Shown in pieces: positions 1-9,379 of a stretch of DNA of 64,000 nt. The notes under the pieces are model-generated. The model searched no databases. It saw only the letters and a list, made by a program, of their open reading frames with translations, and was not told the DNA's origin. Source of the DNA: Xestospongia muta (lineage: Eukaryota; Porifera; Demospongiae; Haplosclerida; Petrosiidae); contig OY848922.1 in the NCBI GenBank assembly GCA_963693285.1, positions 2,344,923-2,408,922 on the forward strand, written 5' to 3'. Position numbers and translations under genes: made by a program. Each line of letters starts with the position of its first letter. Position 1 is the first letter of the stretch.

Positions 1-360
1 ACACAAGCCACATTAAGTTCATGTGAGAATTACACAATTGATGTCATAGTACTTCTGTGTATTTCTATATATATAGTAGGAGGTGTGGTTTAATGTACAT
101 AGTAGGAGATGTAATTAGATGTACTAGTAAACTGTATTGATGTACTACTGATACCCACATATTCATCATAAGAGATAATACTGTATGTATTATTAGTACT
201 ATAACTCTTCTTAGTGTTCATTTAGTACATGTACTGTTATATAGGTGACCTTGTTATGTACTACAACTTAGTATAGTCTTATTACTTCCATACATGTTAT
301 ACTAGTAGTAGACTACCACATTGTATACTGACATTAGTACTCTTGTATTCTCTCATATAG

Positions 361-636
361 TCCTCAATGATGGTCAATGGTCAGTAGGGTTTGTACTAGA
401 CTCTAATGAACTGACCTCAACTGATAACTACCAACAAAGAGTACTAAAACAACTCACAGAAGTAAGAAGACAATGGATAGAACAAGAACAAACAAAAACA
501 ACTCAAGACAAGTTGTCGACTAAGGAGATAGGTCTTCAAACTAACTACCGAGATGATCTTTTAGTTGCGCAACAAAACATACAAAATCTTCAAGAAAGAC
601 TACTAGAACTAGAATCTCAACAAGTTAGACAACAAG
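361..636 (+). CDS. Unit A exon: Kelch-to-coil linker and first coiled coil
   Basis: A 276-nt phase 1-1 exon. It opens with a short segment ([10 protein letters not shown]) that probably closes the propeller. A long Gln/Glu/Arg-rich heptad-like helix follows (LKQLTEVRRQW, then [13 protein letters not shown]), typical of a dimerising coiled coil. The same exon recurs at 16503, 26818, 37250, 51316, 59124 and 61364, nearly unchanged, and precedes both the Death-type and the kinase-type effectors. It is therefore part of the shared front end. Confidence 0.75.
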
Positions 637-3600
637 GTAACCTAACTACATTGATGTAGTTAGTTATATAGTTAAGTAGATGTATGGATAATAGACTGAT
701 AGTCCATACATCCTCTGTATGTTAGAGTTTGTTTTATGACAATCCATTCATGTGTCCATCCATCCATTATAAGTACAAAGAATGATTATTGTTATATCTC
801 TATCTGTCCATTCTTCTATTTATCCATCCATCCATTCATTCATATATTCATCTATCATCCATTATTCTATCTCTTTGTCTGTTTGTCCATTTACTACTCC
901 ACATTTCTTCATAATATCTTGTCCATCCATTGTAAAGATGGATGGACAAGATATTAAGAGACAACAGATGATTGTATAATGGACAAATTGATTGAAGGAA
1001 TGAGATGGAATAATAGATGAATGGACATATAGAAGAATGAATGGATGGACTTGGGGACATATAAAAGATGGATTAATAGAATAATAAAATGTATTGATGT
1101 GTACATAGAGAGATAGAGAAATGGATGTATATATCAATTGATGGATGGATAGTTAAATAGTTGGGAGATGACTAAATGGATGAATAGATGGACAAGTAAA
1201 ACAACAGATGGATCAATAGTTTGACATATAATAAGACACATAGTGACAGATGATGAGATATTTAATTATATATGTTTATATTTATATGATGAGATGAGTT
1301 AGTCAGGAATTTTACATATACATTCATTTAACTGAATTAATTATATTTGTCTGTAATCTGTTTAGATGAACTACAAAAGACAAAATCTACTAGAGATCAA
1401 TATCAACAAAGGAATCTTCGTCTACTACAACAACTACAACAAACAGAACAAGCTAGACAAGATATTGTACAACAGTCTAGACAACACTCACATGAGTATA
1501 GACAGCAGTTACAACAGTATCAACAGCAGTTACAAGATAGTCAGGGACAAATGCAGGAGTCTCAAGAAACAGTTGGTACTCTGCGTCAACAGTTACAAGA
1601 TAGTCAGGGACAATTGCATTTTGATTCAGTATATGAAAAAGATAGCTATATAGCTCAACTCACTCGTAAACTACACACTGTTATTAAAGAGAAAGACAAG
1701 AAAGAGGAGATCATAACAACACTCCAAACACAACTACAAGAGTATAAACAACAGAACTTACCTAGGACTCCTCAAAGGACTACAGGTTTGTTATTATTGT
1801 AAATATAACAGTTCATCACTTTATTTACCATATATCACAGATGTTGTCAGTTATCTTCCTAAACTAGCAGTTGTTCTACAACCAGTACAAGAAGATTGGG
1901 AACTACTGGGTCATCAACTTATTATAGATCAGTCTATACTGACTGATATCAGAAGTAAAGGAGATTCTACTGAACAGATGAAGCAGTTGTTAGAAGAATG
2001 GTCTATAAAAGGAGGTACATTGACACAACTTGAAGATGCTCTACTTAATATTGGCAAGAAAGATGTCATTTCTGGTATGTTATATTACAGTGATCTGTCA
2101 ATGTGTTAAACATGACATTATTATTATTATGATCTTATTGTTAGATTTACTTGCTCTACAAGACAAAGACAGTACACATACTGATATCAGTGTACAGGTC
2201 TCTACTGATTACAGTGATAAATGTATCCAGTGTGATTACTGGAATAATACCAATATATCAGGTAACCTATATATATTATATATTATATTCTTCAGTGCAT
2301 GTTTATTATGTAGACTCATTTGAAAGAATGGTTAATGGACATATAAAGATGGATTAATAGAATAATAAAATGTATTGATGTGTACATAGAGAGATAGAGA
2401 AATGGATGTATATATCAATTGATGGATGGATAATTAAATAGTTGGGAGATGACTAAATGGATGAATAGATGGACAAGTAAAACGACAGATGGATCAATAG
2501 TTTGACATATAATAAGACACATAGTGACAGGTGATGAGATATCCATTGTGTTTTATATTATAGTTTTTATTATATTATTATATTTTATTATATTTTATTT
2601 TATTATTTTTTATTATGTTTATATTGTAGTTCCTACAACAACAAGTGATCTTGATTTAGTACATGAAAAAGATAGCTATATAGCTCAACTTACTTGTAAA
2701 CTACACACTATTACTAAAGAAAAAGAGGAGATCATAACAACACTCCAAACACAACTACAAGAGTATAAACAACAGAACTTACCTAGGACTTCTCAAAAGA
2801 CTACAGGTTTGTTATTATTGTAAATATAACAGTTCATCACTTTATTTACCATATATCACAGATGCTGTCAGTTATCTTCCTAAACTAGCAGTTGTTCTAC
2901 AACCAGTACAAGAAGATTGGGAACTACTGGGTCATCAACTTAATATAGATCAGTCTATACTGACTGATATCAGAAGTAAAGGAGATTCTACTGAACAGAT
3001 GAAGCAATTGTTAGAAGAATGGTCTATAAAAGGAGGTACATTGACACAACTTGAAGATGCTCTACTTCATATTGGCAAGAAAGATGTCATTTCTGGTATG
3101 TTATATTACAATGTTAGCATTGTGATCTGTCAATGAATTAACAAGACATTATTACTATTGTGATCTTATTGTCAGATTTACTTCCTCTACAAGACAAGGA
3201 GAGTACATATACTGATATCAGTGTACAAATATCTACTGATAAATTAAATCAGGACAGTACAGGTAATCTATATGTAATATAGTGTACTTTATCTAGTAAT
3301 AGTAGTGATGATGGATTATTTACTGCTTATGTGGATGGACTCTCTTTACAACTCCTCCCTTAGACTAAGGAAAGGATTGGATTTGCAATCCTGTAGTTTC
3401 TTTGATTAGTAATCTTATTATTTTATAACATGCTGTTTGTGTCAAAATGTTCTGATAATTGTAGGAATGGTATCATTTGACTAGACCCACCCCAAAACCT
3501 AAACCCAAGATGCTTGAGTGTACGATGCACACCCAGTCTTGACCCACTCCCCACTATTTCAATATTGATTTTTGAGACAAGTGATACACCATATTATTTA

Positions 3601-6600
3601 GCTAGTTCTCTCTTACCTCATTAGTAGAATGACATTTATTGTAACACAATAAAATAGTATTACAATTTGATATATAACATTTTGTATGTGACATGTTCCA
3701 AATGTCTAATATCTTAAGTACTTACTTAATATTTAATGTAACTACAGATCTATCATTACAAGATGAGGTGACTGTTTATAAAGATCTGGCTATGATAGAG
3801 AAGAACACTGTAACTGTACAGACAGAGTCAATGGAGTTATCAGTAGTTACAAGGGATGTGTCTGCACAATTTAACTATCTTATCCCATCCAATGGTAAAG
3901 TGTTGTATAATGAATGAATGACCTGTTTGATTATTATTAACAATCTTTTAGATATTCTACGTGGTGTGTGTATTGGAGGTGAGAAGTTGTTTTTAATTCA
4001 AGGAGATTCTCCTCAGTTTCTCAACTGGGAAGAGTATGGATTGAGAATTACTGTTTCACAAGGCACTATATCTCCAACAGAGACCAATGAAATAGCTGTT
4101 ACAGCACTGGTCGGTGGACAGTTTCAATTACCTGAGGGAACTGAACTGATCAGTGCTGTATATGCTATATCTGTCTCTAAACCACTACTCCAGTCAGTCA
4201 AATTAGAGATACAACACTGTGCAGATATAGTCACTCAAGATCACATTAGTTATCTCAGTTTTGCTACAGCCTCTGTTATCCAACCTGTACTTCCTTACCA
4301 GTTTGAGCTAGAAGGAGGAGGACAGTTTTCTCTTGGTGAACAATATGGCAGCATTTATCTCTCGCATTTCTCTTTAAAGGGTGTCGTCAAATCAGGCACT
4401 AAGCCAATTTCATGTTTGCCAGACACTTCAGAGGAAACAGATTCTAATGTTGACTCAACCAATGTTACTGGAGATTCTGAGTCTGAAGAGACTGCCAACT
4501 CAAATGGATCCTCCTCTGATGATGAAATGACTGCTTCTAGTACTTCAGAACCACCCACTGAGTCTAATATTGAAGTCCATGTCATTAGTTCAGTAGAAGG
4601 TAAATATATATGAGAATTTGTTAATACTTTTTGTAATTGTTATAGATAACTCATTGGCACACTCTGAACACAAAGAGATAACAGATGAAATACTTTCCTC
4701 AACAAGTGATGATAAAATGATAGTTGTGGAGAGATCATTAGATATTACTGAACATACTTTGACAGAGCAACCTATTTATAGTAATTTAGCTAAAATATAT
4801 TATTTGAAGTTATTGATTCTGTTTTATAGATGACTTACCAGTAACAGACCAAGACGTTATAGACATAGCCACTAAGCCAATTGATGAAATACTCTCCTCA
4901 ACAAGTGATGATAAAATGATAGTTGTGGAGAGATCATTAGATATTACTGAACATACTTTGACAGAGCAACCTATTTATAGTAGTAACATTCCAATCATAC
5001 TAACAAATGGTAATTTAGTTAAAATATGTTATTTGAAGTTATTGATTCTGTTTTATAGATGACATACCAGTAACAGACCAAGAAGTTATAGACATAGCCA
5101 AATCCTCCTCATCAGTCAATAATAAACCGATCATTGTAGAGACACAAGCTGGGTCTAATTTAGAACCTTGTCTAGTACAACCTACTATAACTCATTCACT
5201 GACTGTATCTGATAGAGAACAGTCCTCAATAACTAGACAAGGTACATTAGATTATAATAAATTATATACACATCTCTTTATCATTACTATAGATGGGTAT
5301 CCTGTTAGTACATTATCTGATGAGACAGTTACTGGATCTAGTTTGGAACCTTGTTCACAACCTACTACTATGATTGTACCTAGTGAACAGTTTTTAGTAA
5401 CTAGTTCAGTATCAGGTACATTGTATTATTAACTGTACTTAATATCATTATATATTGTAGGTGAACCTCCTGTTAGATCATCTCCTAATAAAAAGTATAT
5501 AGGTCAAGTAGTATATGAAACATGTAGTAACAGAGAATGGTTGATGCACTTTATGGTGGCTGAACGTCTTAATGCTCTACTAGAGGTAAATAAATACTTT
5601 TATAGTATTTCTATACTTAATCCTTCAATATATACAGTATATAAAGACCTCTCTTCCTGCTAATACAAAGAAGGATGCTAGCTTATCATTTACATTTCTA
5701 GATAGCGAAGGTTACATTGAATTAGACTTTAATGAAGAAGATACTTCTTGTAATGGATGGAGTATTTATCCTCACATATATCCTGCAGTGGTAAGTATAC
5801 TATATAATGGTAATATTATGTGTATATATACTATGTTTGATAGATCTATCAAAGTGATGTAGATATATTTGTTCTACAAAATCCTCCATCTGTCCCTTCT
5901 ATACTGATCACAGTATTAGCTAAAAGTGGACACAATACAGCTACTGAAATAAAATATAGTGTACCATTAAAAGGAATTAAACCAGAAAACAGAAAGATTA
6001 ATATCATACGTTCTCTTCCTAGTAATGATGGTAAGTACTGAACTATAAATGATAGTGCAGGATAATTATTTCATTAAGTAGGAATGTCAAGACAATCATT
6101 ATCAACTGATGAAGTTGTTACTACATCAGATGTTAGAAGTACGTTTATATAATTATGATATTGTATATGAATACAATAAAATGGCTATTGGTGGCTACAT
6201 AAAATGACTTCTAGATAAATATTCTAAATTATTTAATTATAATGAAATGGCTATTGATGGCTGCAAAATATGACTCTTACTTTATTCTCATTGTTTATTT
6301 GACAGTGGAGCTAATGTCTCATGATATTACATTATAAGTGATCCATATAGTATACATATAGTATTACATTTGTCATCACTATAATAATAATACCATTATT
6401 ACCAAGACTGTTAGGTCATCTGACTAGAACATAATTATAAACATTAACTTATTATAAGTGATCTTTCTAATACATTACTAACAGCTCCATGTTTTGTCTC
6501 TACACTTTAGATGATACTCTTAACTCTGATGTAGCTAGACGAGCTTTAGTTAAATGTACCAGTGCTATTGTTGAATCAACTATTGAGCCTATTGTTCTAG

Positions 6601-6902
6601 CAAGGAGACTGATTTCAGAAGAAGTCATTTCTGAGGATGTTTACAAGATTATAAAAGACAAGAAAACGGGAGATACGAGTGCAGATCATCTTGACCAGCT
6701 TCTTGATGATCTAAAGGATCACGTCAAACATAATGCTAGTGCTTTCATGATTTTCTTAGATATTTTGAGAGATGATAGTTTAAATCGACAAGACCTAGCA
6801 GACAAAATAATGTCAAAATATAAAGGTATGATATATTAGCTTTAATCCTTTCTTTAGAAAATACTCTTTTCTGTTTCAGAATTAGCTACATCAAAAATCT
6901 AA
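361..6902 (+). CDS. Unit A: coil-Death-coil-Death-ZU5-UPA-CARD-like protein, 3' part of gene
   Basis: Spliced gene entering from the left; the window opens inside the intron after the last Kelch exon, as judged from the same sequence in units B to F. Proposed exons: 361-636, 1366-1785, 1841-2074, 2145-2261, 2630-2806, 2862-3095, 3176-3262, 3748-3894, 3952-4599, 4646-4780, 4830-5009, 5059-5241, 5293-5415, 5461-5585, 5638-5790, 5844-6030, 6082-6138, 6511-6825 and 6880-6902 (TAA). Each is bounded by AG/GT and keeps the frame; most join in phase 1. No stop was found in the joined frame, so this is one of two units that look functional. It differs from its neighbours in having two coil-Death modules and extra Ser/Thr-rich exons after ZU5. 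Exon borders are read by eye and by comparison of copies. Confidence 0.7.
661..1365 (+). repeat. Intron built of inverted TCCAT / ATGGA repeats
   Basis: No gene is seen in this intron. Its left half is rich in TCCATCCATTC-type runs and its right half in the complementary GATGGATGG-type runs, so the intron can fold back on itself. At 912-956 a 19-nt arm is exactly complementary to its partner across a 7-nt loop. Versions of this intron follow the same exon in the other units (about 16800-17320, 27070-27700, 37550-38240, 51610-52340 and 61660-62380; 59420-59880 is diverged). Open frames on both strands here are artefacts of the simple repeat. Confidence 0.75.
1366..1785 (+). CDS. Unit A long Gln-rich coiled-coil exon (chimeric)
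   Basis: A 420-nt phase 1-1 exon. The first third (DELQKTKSTRDQYQQ onward) matches the start of the kinase exon in unit E at 52344. The last third ([14 protein letters not shown] onward) matches the short coil exon used before Death in the other units (for example 17321). The middle is repeated QQLQ/DSQGQ sequence not found elsewhere in the window. The product is a continuous Gln-rich coiled coil of about 140 residues, with no Pro break until the last dozen. It looks like a fusion of two exon types inside coding sequence. Confidence 0.7.
1841..2074 (+). CDS. Unit A first Death domain exon
   Basis: A 234-nt (78 codon) phase 1-1 exon encoding one Death-fold domain. Visible features are the amphipathic helices, the WELLGHQL core in helix 2, the ILTDIR helix, and the [13 protein letters not shown] then LTQLEDAL end that is characteristic of Death domains in ankyrin/UNC5-type proteins. 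Death domains make homotypic assemblies. Close copies lie at 2862, 17562, 27934, 38472, 60125 and 62611. Confidence 0.8.
2145..2261 (+). CDS. Unit A short linker exon after first Death domain
   Basis: A 117-nt phase 1-1 exon encoding a Ser/Thr/Asp-rich, low-structure linker ([17 protein letters not shown]). The same exon follows Death in the second half of unit F (62915-63031), and a shorter relative (3176-3262) follows the second Death domain here. No domain is recognised. Confidence 0.6.
2314..2334 (+). pseudogene. Remnant of a ZU5 exon start cut at a duplication joint
   Basis: After an acceptor AG, 21 nt match the beginning of the unit F ZU5 exon (63082 onward, DSFERMV). The sequence then switches to the inverted-repeat intron sequence seen at about 1060. 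Reading on reaches a stop. This is the scar of the event that duplicated the coil-Death module in unit A, and it should be skipped in splicing. Confidence 0.65.
2630..3095 (+). CDS. Unit A second coiled-coil exon and second Death domain
   Basis: Two exons: 2630-2806 (177 nt, coiled coil, [14 protein letters not shown]) and 2862-3095 (234 nt, Death domain). The Death copy differs from the first at a few residues, for example DAV instead of DVV at the start and a restored LNID. Both exons are phase 1-1, so they add in frame. The result is a protein with two tandem coil-Death modules, which would raise the valency of any Death-domain assembly. Confidence 0.7.
3176..3894 (+). CDS. Unit A linker exons between Death and ZU5
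   Basis: Two exons, 3176-3262 (87 nt) and 3748-3894 (147 nt), both phase 1-1. The second encodes a charged stretch ending in [10 protein letters not shown]. This corresponds to the [10 protein letters not shown] end of the 117-nt pre-ZU5 exon in the other units (18175, 28551, 39458, 60743), so it is the lead-in to ZU5. The 485-nt intron between them (3263-3747) shows no gene. It carries a GC-richer stretch around 3320-3560 that is absent from the other units and may be a decayed insertion. Confidence 0.55.
3952..4599 (+). CDS. Unit A ZU5 domain exon with acidic Ser/Thr tail
   Basis: A 648-nt phase 1-1 exon. Residues about 5-150 form a ZU5 domain: LFLIQGDSPQFLNWEEYGL, an ISPTE turn, VTALVGGQFQLPEGTELISAVYAISVSKPL, then the IQHC and YLSFATA strands. 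These are hallmarks shared with UNC5, PIDD and ankyrins. The last 55 or so residues are acidic and rich in Ser, Thr and Glu and look disordered. ZU5 usually packs against a UPA domain, and a UPA-like block follows downstream. Confidence 0.8.
4646..5415 (+). CDS. Unit A Ser/Thr/Glu-rich spacer exons, two duplicated
   Basis: Four phase 1-1 exons: 4646-4780, 4830-5009, 5059-5241 and 5293-5415. The first two share a repeat (EILSSTSDDKMIVVERSLD onward) and the third and fourth share a SSLEPC/SNLEPC motif, so the block grew by local duplication. The first copy has lost 30 nt at its 3' end and now ends at a new donor (TATA|GTAATT) that keeps phase. The product looks like an unstructured spacer between ZU5 and UPA. 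Decayed copies of the fourth exon lie at 43853-44163. Confidence 0.5.
5461..6030 (+). CDS. Unit A UPA-like domain, three exons
   Basis: Exons 5461-5585, 5638-5790 and 5844-6030 (phases 1-0, 0-0, 0-1). Features kept in all units are YIGQVVYE, WLMHFMVAERLNALL, a strand-rich centre, and GWSIYPHIYP before an IYQ start of the third exon. Position directly after ZU5 and the beta-rich pattern suggest a UPA domain, as in UNC5 and PIDD. Sequence resemblance is not strong enough by eye to be certain. Confidence 0.5.
6511..6902 (+). CDS. Unit A C-terminal death-fold (CARD-like) domain
   Basis: Exon 6511-6825 plus a short last exon 6880-6902 ending in TAA; a 57-nt exon 6082-6138 precedes. The roughly 100-residue product is all-helical in pattern (ALVKCTSAIVESTIEP, LISEEVISEDVYKII, LDQLLDDLKDHV, AFMIFLDILRDD). 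It has the size and spacing of a CARD-type death fold. It resembles the tail of unit D (41727-42065) more than those of B and C. An AATAAA polyadenylation motif follows at 7052. The 372-nt intron 6139-6510 shows nothing. Confidence 0.5.
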
Positions 6903-8242
6903 AAGTAAAAGAAGCCTTTCCCAACATTTCATTTCACTAACAAACAGTTGTACACATTTCAAACATTATATGTCAATGTTGACTTGATTGTTGTCAAGTT
7001 AATAAGTATATATTTTATGTAAAGTCATTATGTTTAAAGTTGCACTGCCTTAATAAAACTATATGCTATAGTCTATTATGTGATTGTGATGTATTTGTTT
7101 TCATCATATATCTCATGCTAACAAATTGTGTCAATGTTACTCTTTTTATCTTTTATACCCTGGTATGATTCCTTTACTTAATAAATGATTTTTGAAGTAT
7201 TAACATAAAATCTGTATGTATTATAACTTTTATTTAATAATTATAAAGTGTATAGCCAATTGTGGCCTCAATATCAACATTAACTATTTCTAACAAAGGC
7301 TCATAAACAGAGAGGAGGAGGGGCTAATGGAGCCCAAACTGCTCAGACCAGCTGCACTTACATATAAAAAATAGTACTTCAATTTTTTTAACAAGATATT
7401 AGGTAATCTTAACAGCACTGAAATCAAAACATTATGACTTATTACCAATACAACTGAGTCTACCTTATATAAGGTTTGGATAATGTCATTGTTGTAAGAA
7501 TTCCAGACAACTAAACACTAATCCAAGTAAGATGATAAATTATTGATGGAGCTAGTGTTTCTTCCCTGTGGTGTACAAAGATCCACTGCTTCTATGACAC
7601 AAATCCCATTAATAATAGAAAAAATACAACACAATTGAATTAGCAGTCGATATCTTAGAAGTGTTATGTTAACACTTTATGGTATTGTGGTATCCATCAC
7701 CATAATCCATCCTTAACTTCATTTATATATCTATATACTTTGTACAATTTAGTCTTTTTGTCTGTCCTTTATATTCATTCACCACAATGATAATACATGT
7801 ATGAAATACATGTAAATGTATAATATCTATTAAAATCAATGAATATATTTTACCCAATTCTAAGTGACATTGTCATTGTAATAACTGTTAAATCATCAAA
7901 CATTAAATGCCATTTATTTTACAGTCAACATTTGCCTTTGCTGCAATCTAATTTCTAGTGTCATGGTGCGAAAATAATGATATATTGTTTATAATTGGTG
8001 TTTATTTAAAATGATAACTCAATTCACTGATGATGTACATATGTACATTAAAACTTTATAAGAAAACACAAAAGCTATCACCTCCTTCAGAACAAATGAG
8101 CTGAACTCAATCTTTTGTTAGTCCACTCACTACAAGAGCAATATTTTGAAATGTGCTTTAAGTTGTCCAACAATGTTCATTATTCAGTAATGATTTCATA
8201 ATTGACATTTTCACATTAGAGAATGAAAACATGAATTGTATA
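6903..8242. other. Intergenic 3' flank of unit A; end duplicated after unit B
   Basis: No gene seen. About 8005-8242 is clearly homologous to 21560-21800 downstream of unit B (both contain CTCACTACAAGAGCAATATT and the same order of flanking blocks). Array duplication therefore included the 3' flank. The similarity stops at 8242, where the 142-bp repeat array begins. Confidence 0.6.
7052..7057 (+). terminator. Polyadenylation signal of unit A
   Basis: AATAAA about 150 nt after the unit A stop, within an AT-rich tail with no further reading frame. A canonical hexamer at the expected distance; there is no transcript evidence. Confidence 0.4.
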
Positions 8243-9170
8243 AAACTACATGTGAATATGATTAATACGATCAACTGTACACCTTAATAGCGCAGCAAAA
8301 ATAAATGTTTCAACAATTTTCATTTTTGCTGGGCGAAGACACCCTACCTACTCTTTCAATGGTCTCGACTGCATTTGTGTTTACAAAACACATGTGAATA
8401 TAATTAATACGATCGACTGTACACTTTAATAGCTCAGCAAAAATAAATATTTCAACATTTTACATTTTTGCTGGGCGGAGACACCCTACCTACTCTTGCA
8501 ATGGTCTTGATTGCATTTGTCTTTTGAAAATACATGTGAATATGATTAATACGATCGACTGTACACCTTAATAGCTCAGCAAAAATTAAATGTTTCAACA
8601 TTTTTCGTTTTTGCTGGGCGGAGACACCCCACCTACTCTTGCAATGGTCTCGACTGCATTTGTCTTTACAAAATACATGTGAATATGATTAATACGATCA
8701 ACTGTACACCTTAATAGCTCAGCAAAAATGAATGTTTTAACATTTTTCGTTTTTACTGGCCGGAGACACCCTACCTACTCTTTCAATGGTCTTGACTGCA
8801 TTTGTGTTTACAAAATACATGTGAATATGATTAATACGATCAACTGTACACTTTAATAGCTCAGCAAAAATAAATATTTCAACATTTTTCATTTTTGCTG
8901 GGCGGAGACACCCCACCTACTCTTGCAATGGTCTTGATTGCATTTGTCTTTTGAAAATACATGTGAATATGATTAATACGATCAACTGTACACCTTAATA
9001 GCTCAGCAAAAATAAAATTTTCATCATTTTTGATTTTTGCTGGGCGGAGACACCCCACCTACTCTTTCAATGGTCTCGACTGCATTTGTGTTTAAAAATT
9101 ACATGTGAATATGATTAGTACAATCAACTGTACACCTTAATAGCTCAGCAAAAATAAATGTTTCAACATT
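8243..9170. repeat. Tandem array of a 142-bp repeat, about 6.5 copies
   Basis: The motif GCTGGGCGGAGACACC recurs at about 8329, 8471, 8614, 8756, 8898 and 9040, a steady 142-143 nt period. Each unit also carries ACATGTGAATATGATTAATA and GCTCAGCAAAAATAAA. Within a unit AGCAAAAAT and ATTTTTGCT form a short hairpin. The same unit occurs in opposite orientation at 11690-13530. Confidence 0.9.
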
Positions 9171-9379
9171 AGCAATCGAAAACACTGATGCAGATAGTCA
9201 GACAGTGTTTCTTGATTGTACACTTTCAAAAAGCTCAGTAGTAATGTAAGACATGATACTTCCAGTTGTATCCAGAAATAGAGTTTGAGAGGGTATCAGA
9301 TGATGGTATAACTGAACTCCTTTCTCTGTGAAACAAATCAAACTAAATGGATAAGCACATATTCTCTGAATGTAACCTC

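Noticed and set aside
736..1137. Overlapping open frames on both strands rich in Ser, Ile, His, Pro and Tyr (also near 16924, 27010, 37828, 51889, 59499 and 61786)
   Set aside because: They lie in the TCCAT/ATGGA inverted-repeat intron; composition is that of a translated simple repeat, frames change between copies and splice sites place the region in an intron.
4355..4585. Minus-strand frame of 76 codons in unit A
   Set aside because: Antisense to the acidic Ser/Thr tail of the ZU5 exon; codon bias of the sense strand produces it.
8243..9170. CRISPR-like repeat array
   Set aside because: Repeats are 142 nt and contiguous without unique spacers, and the genome is eukaryotic.
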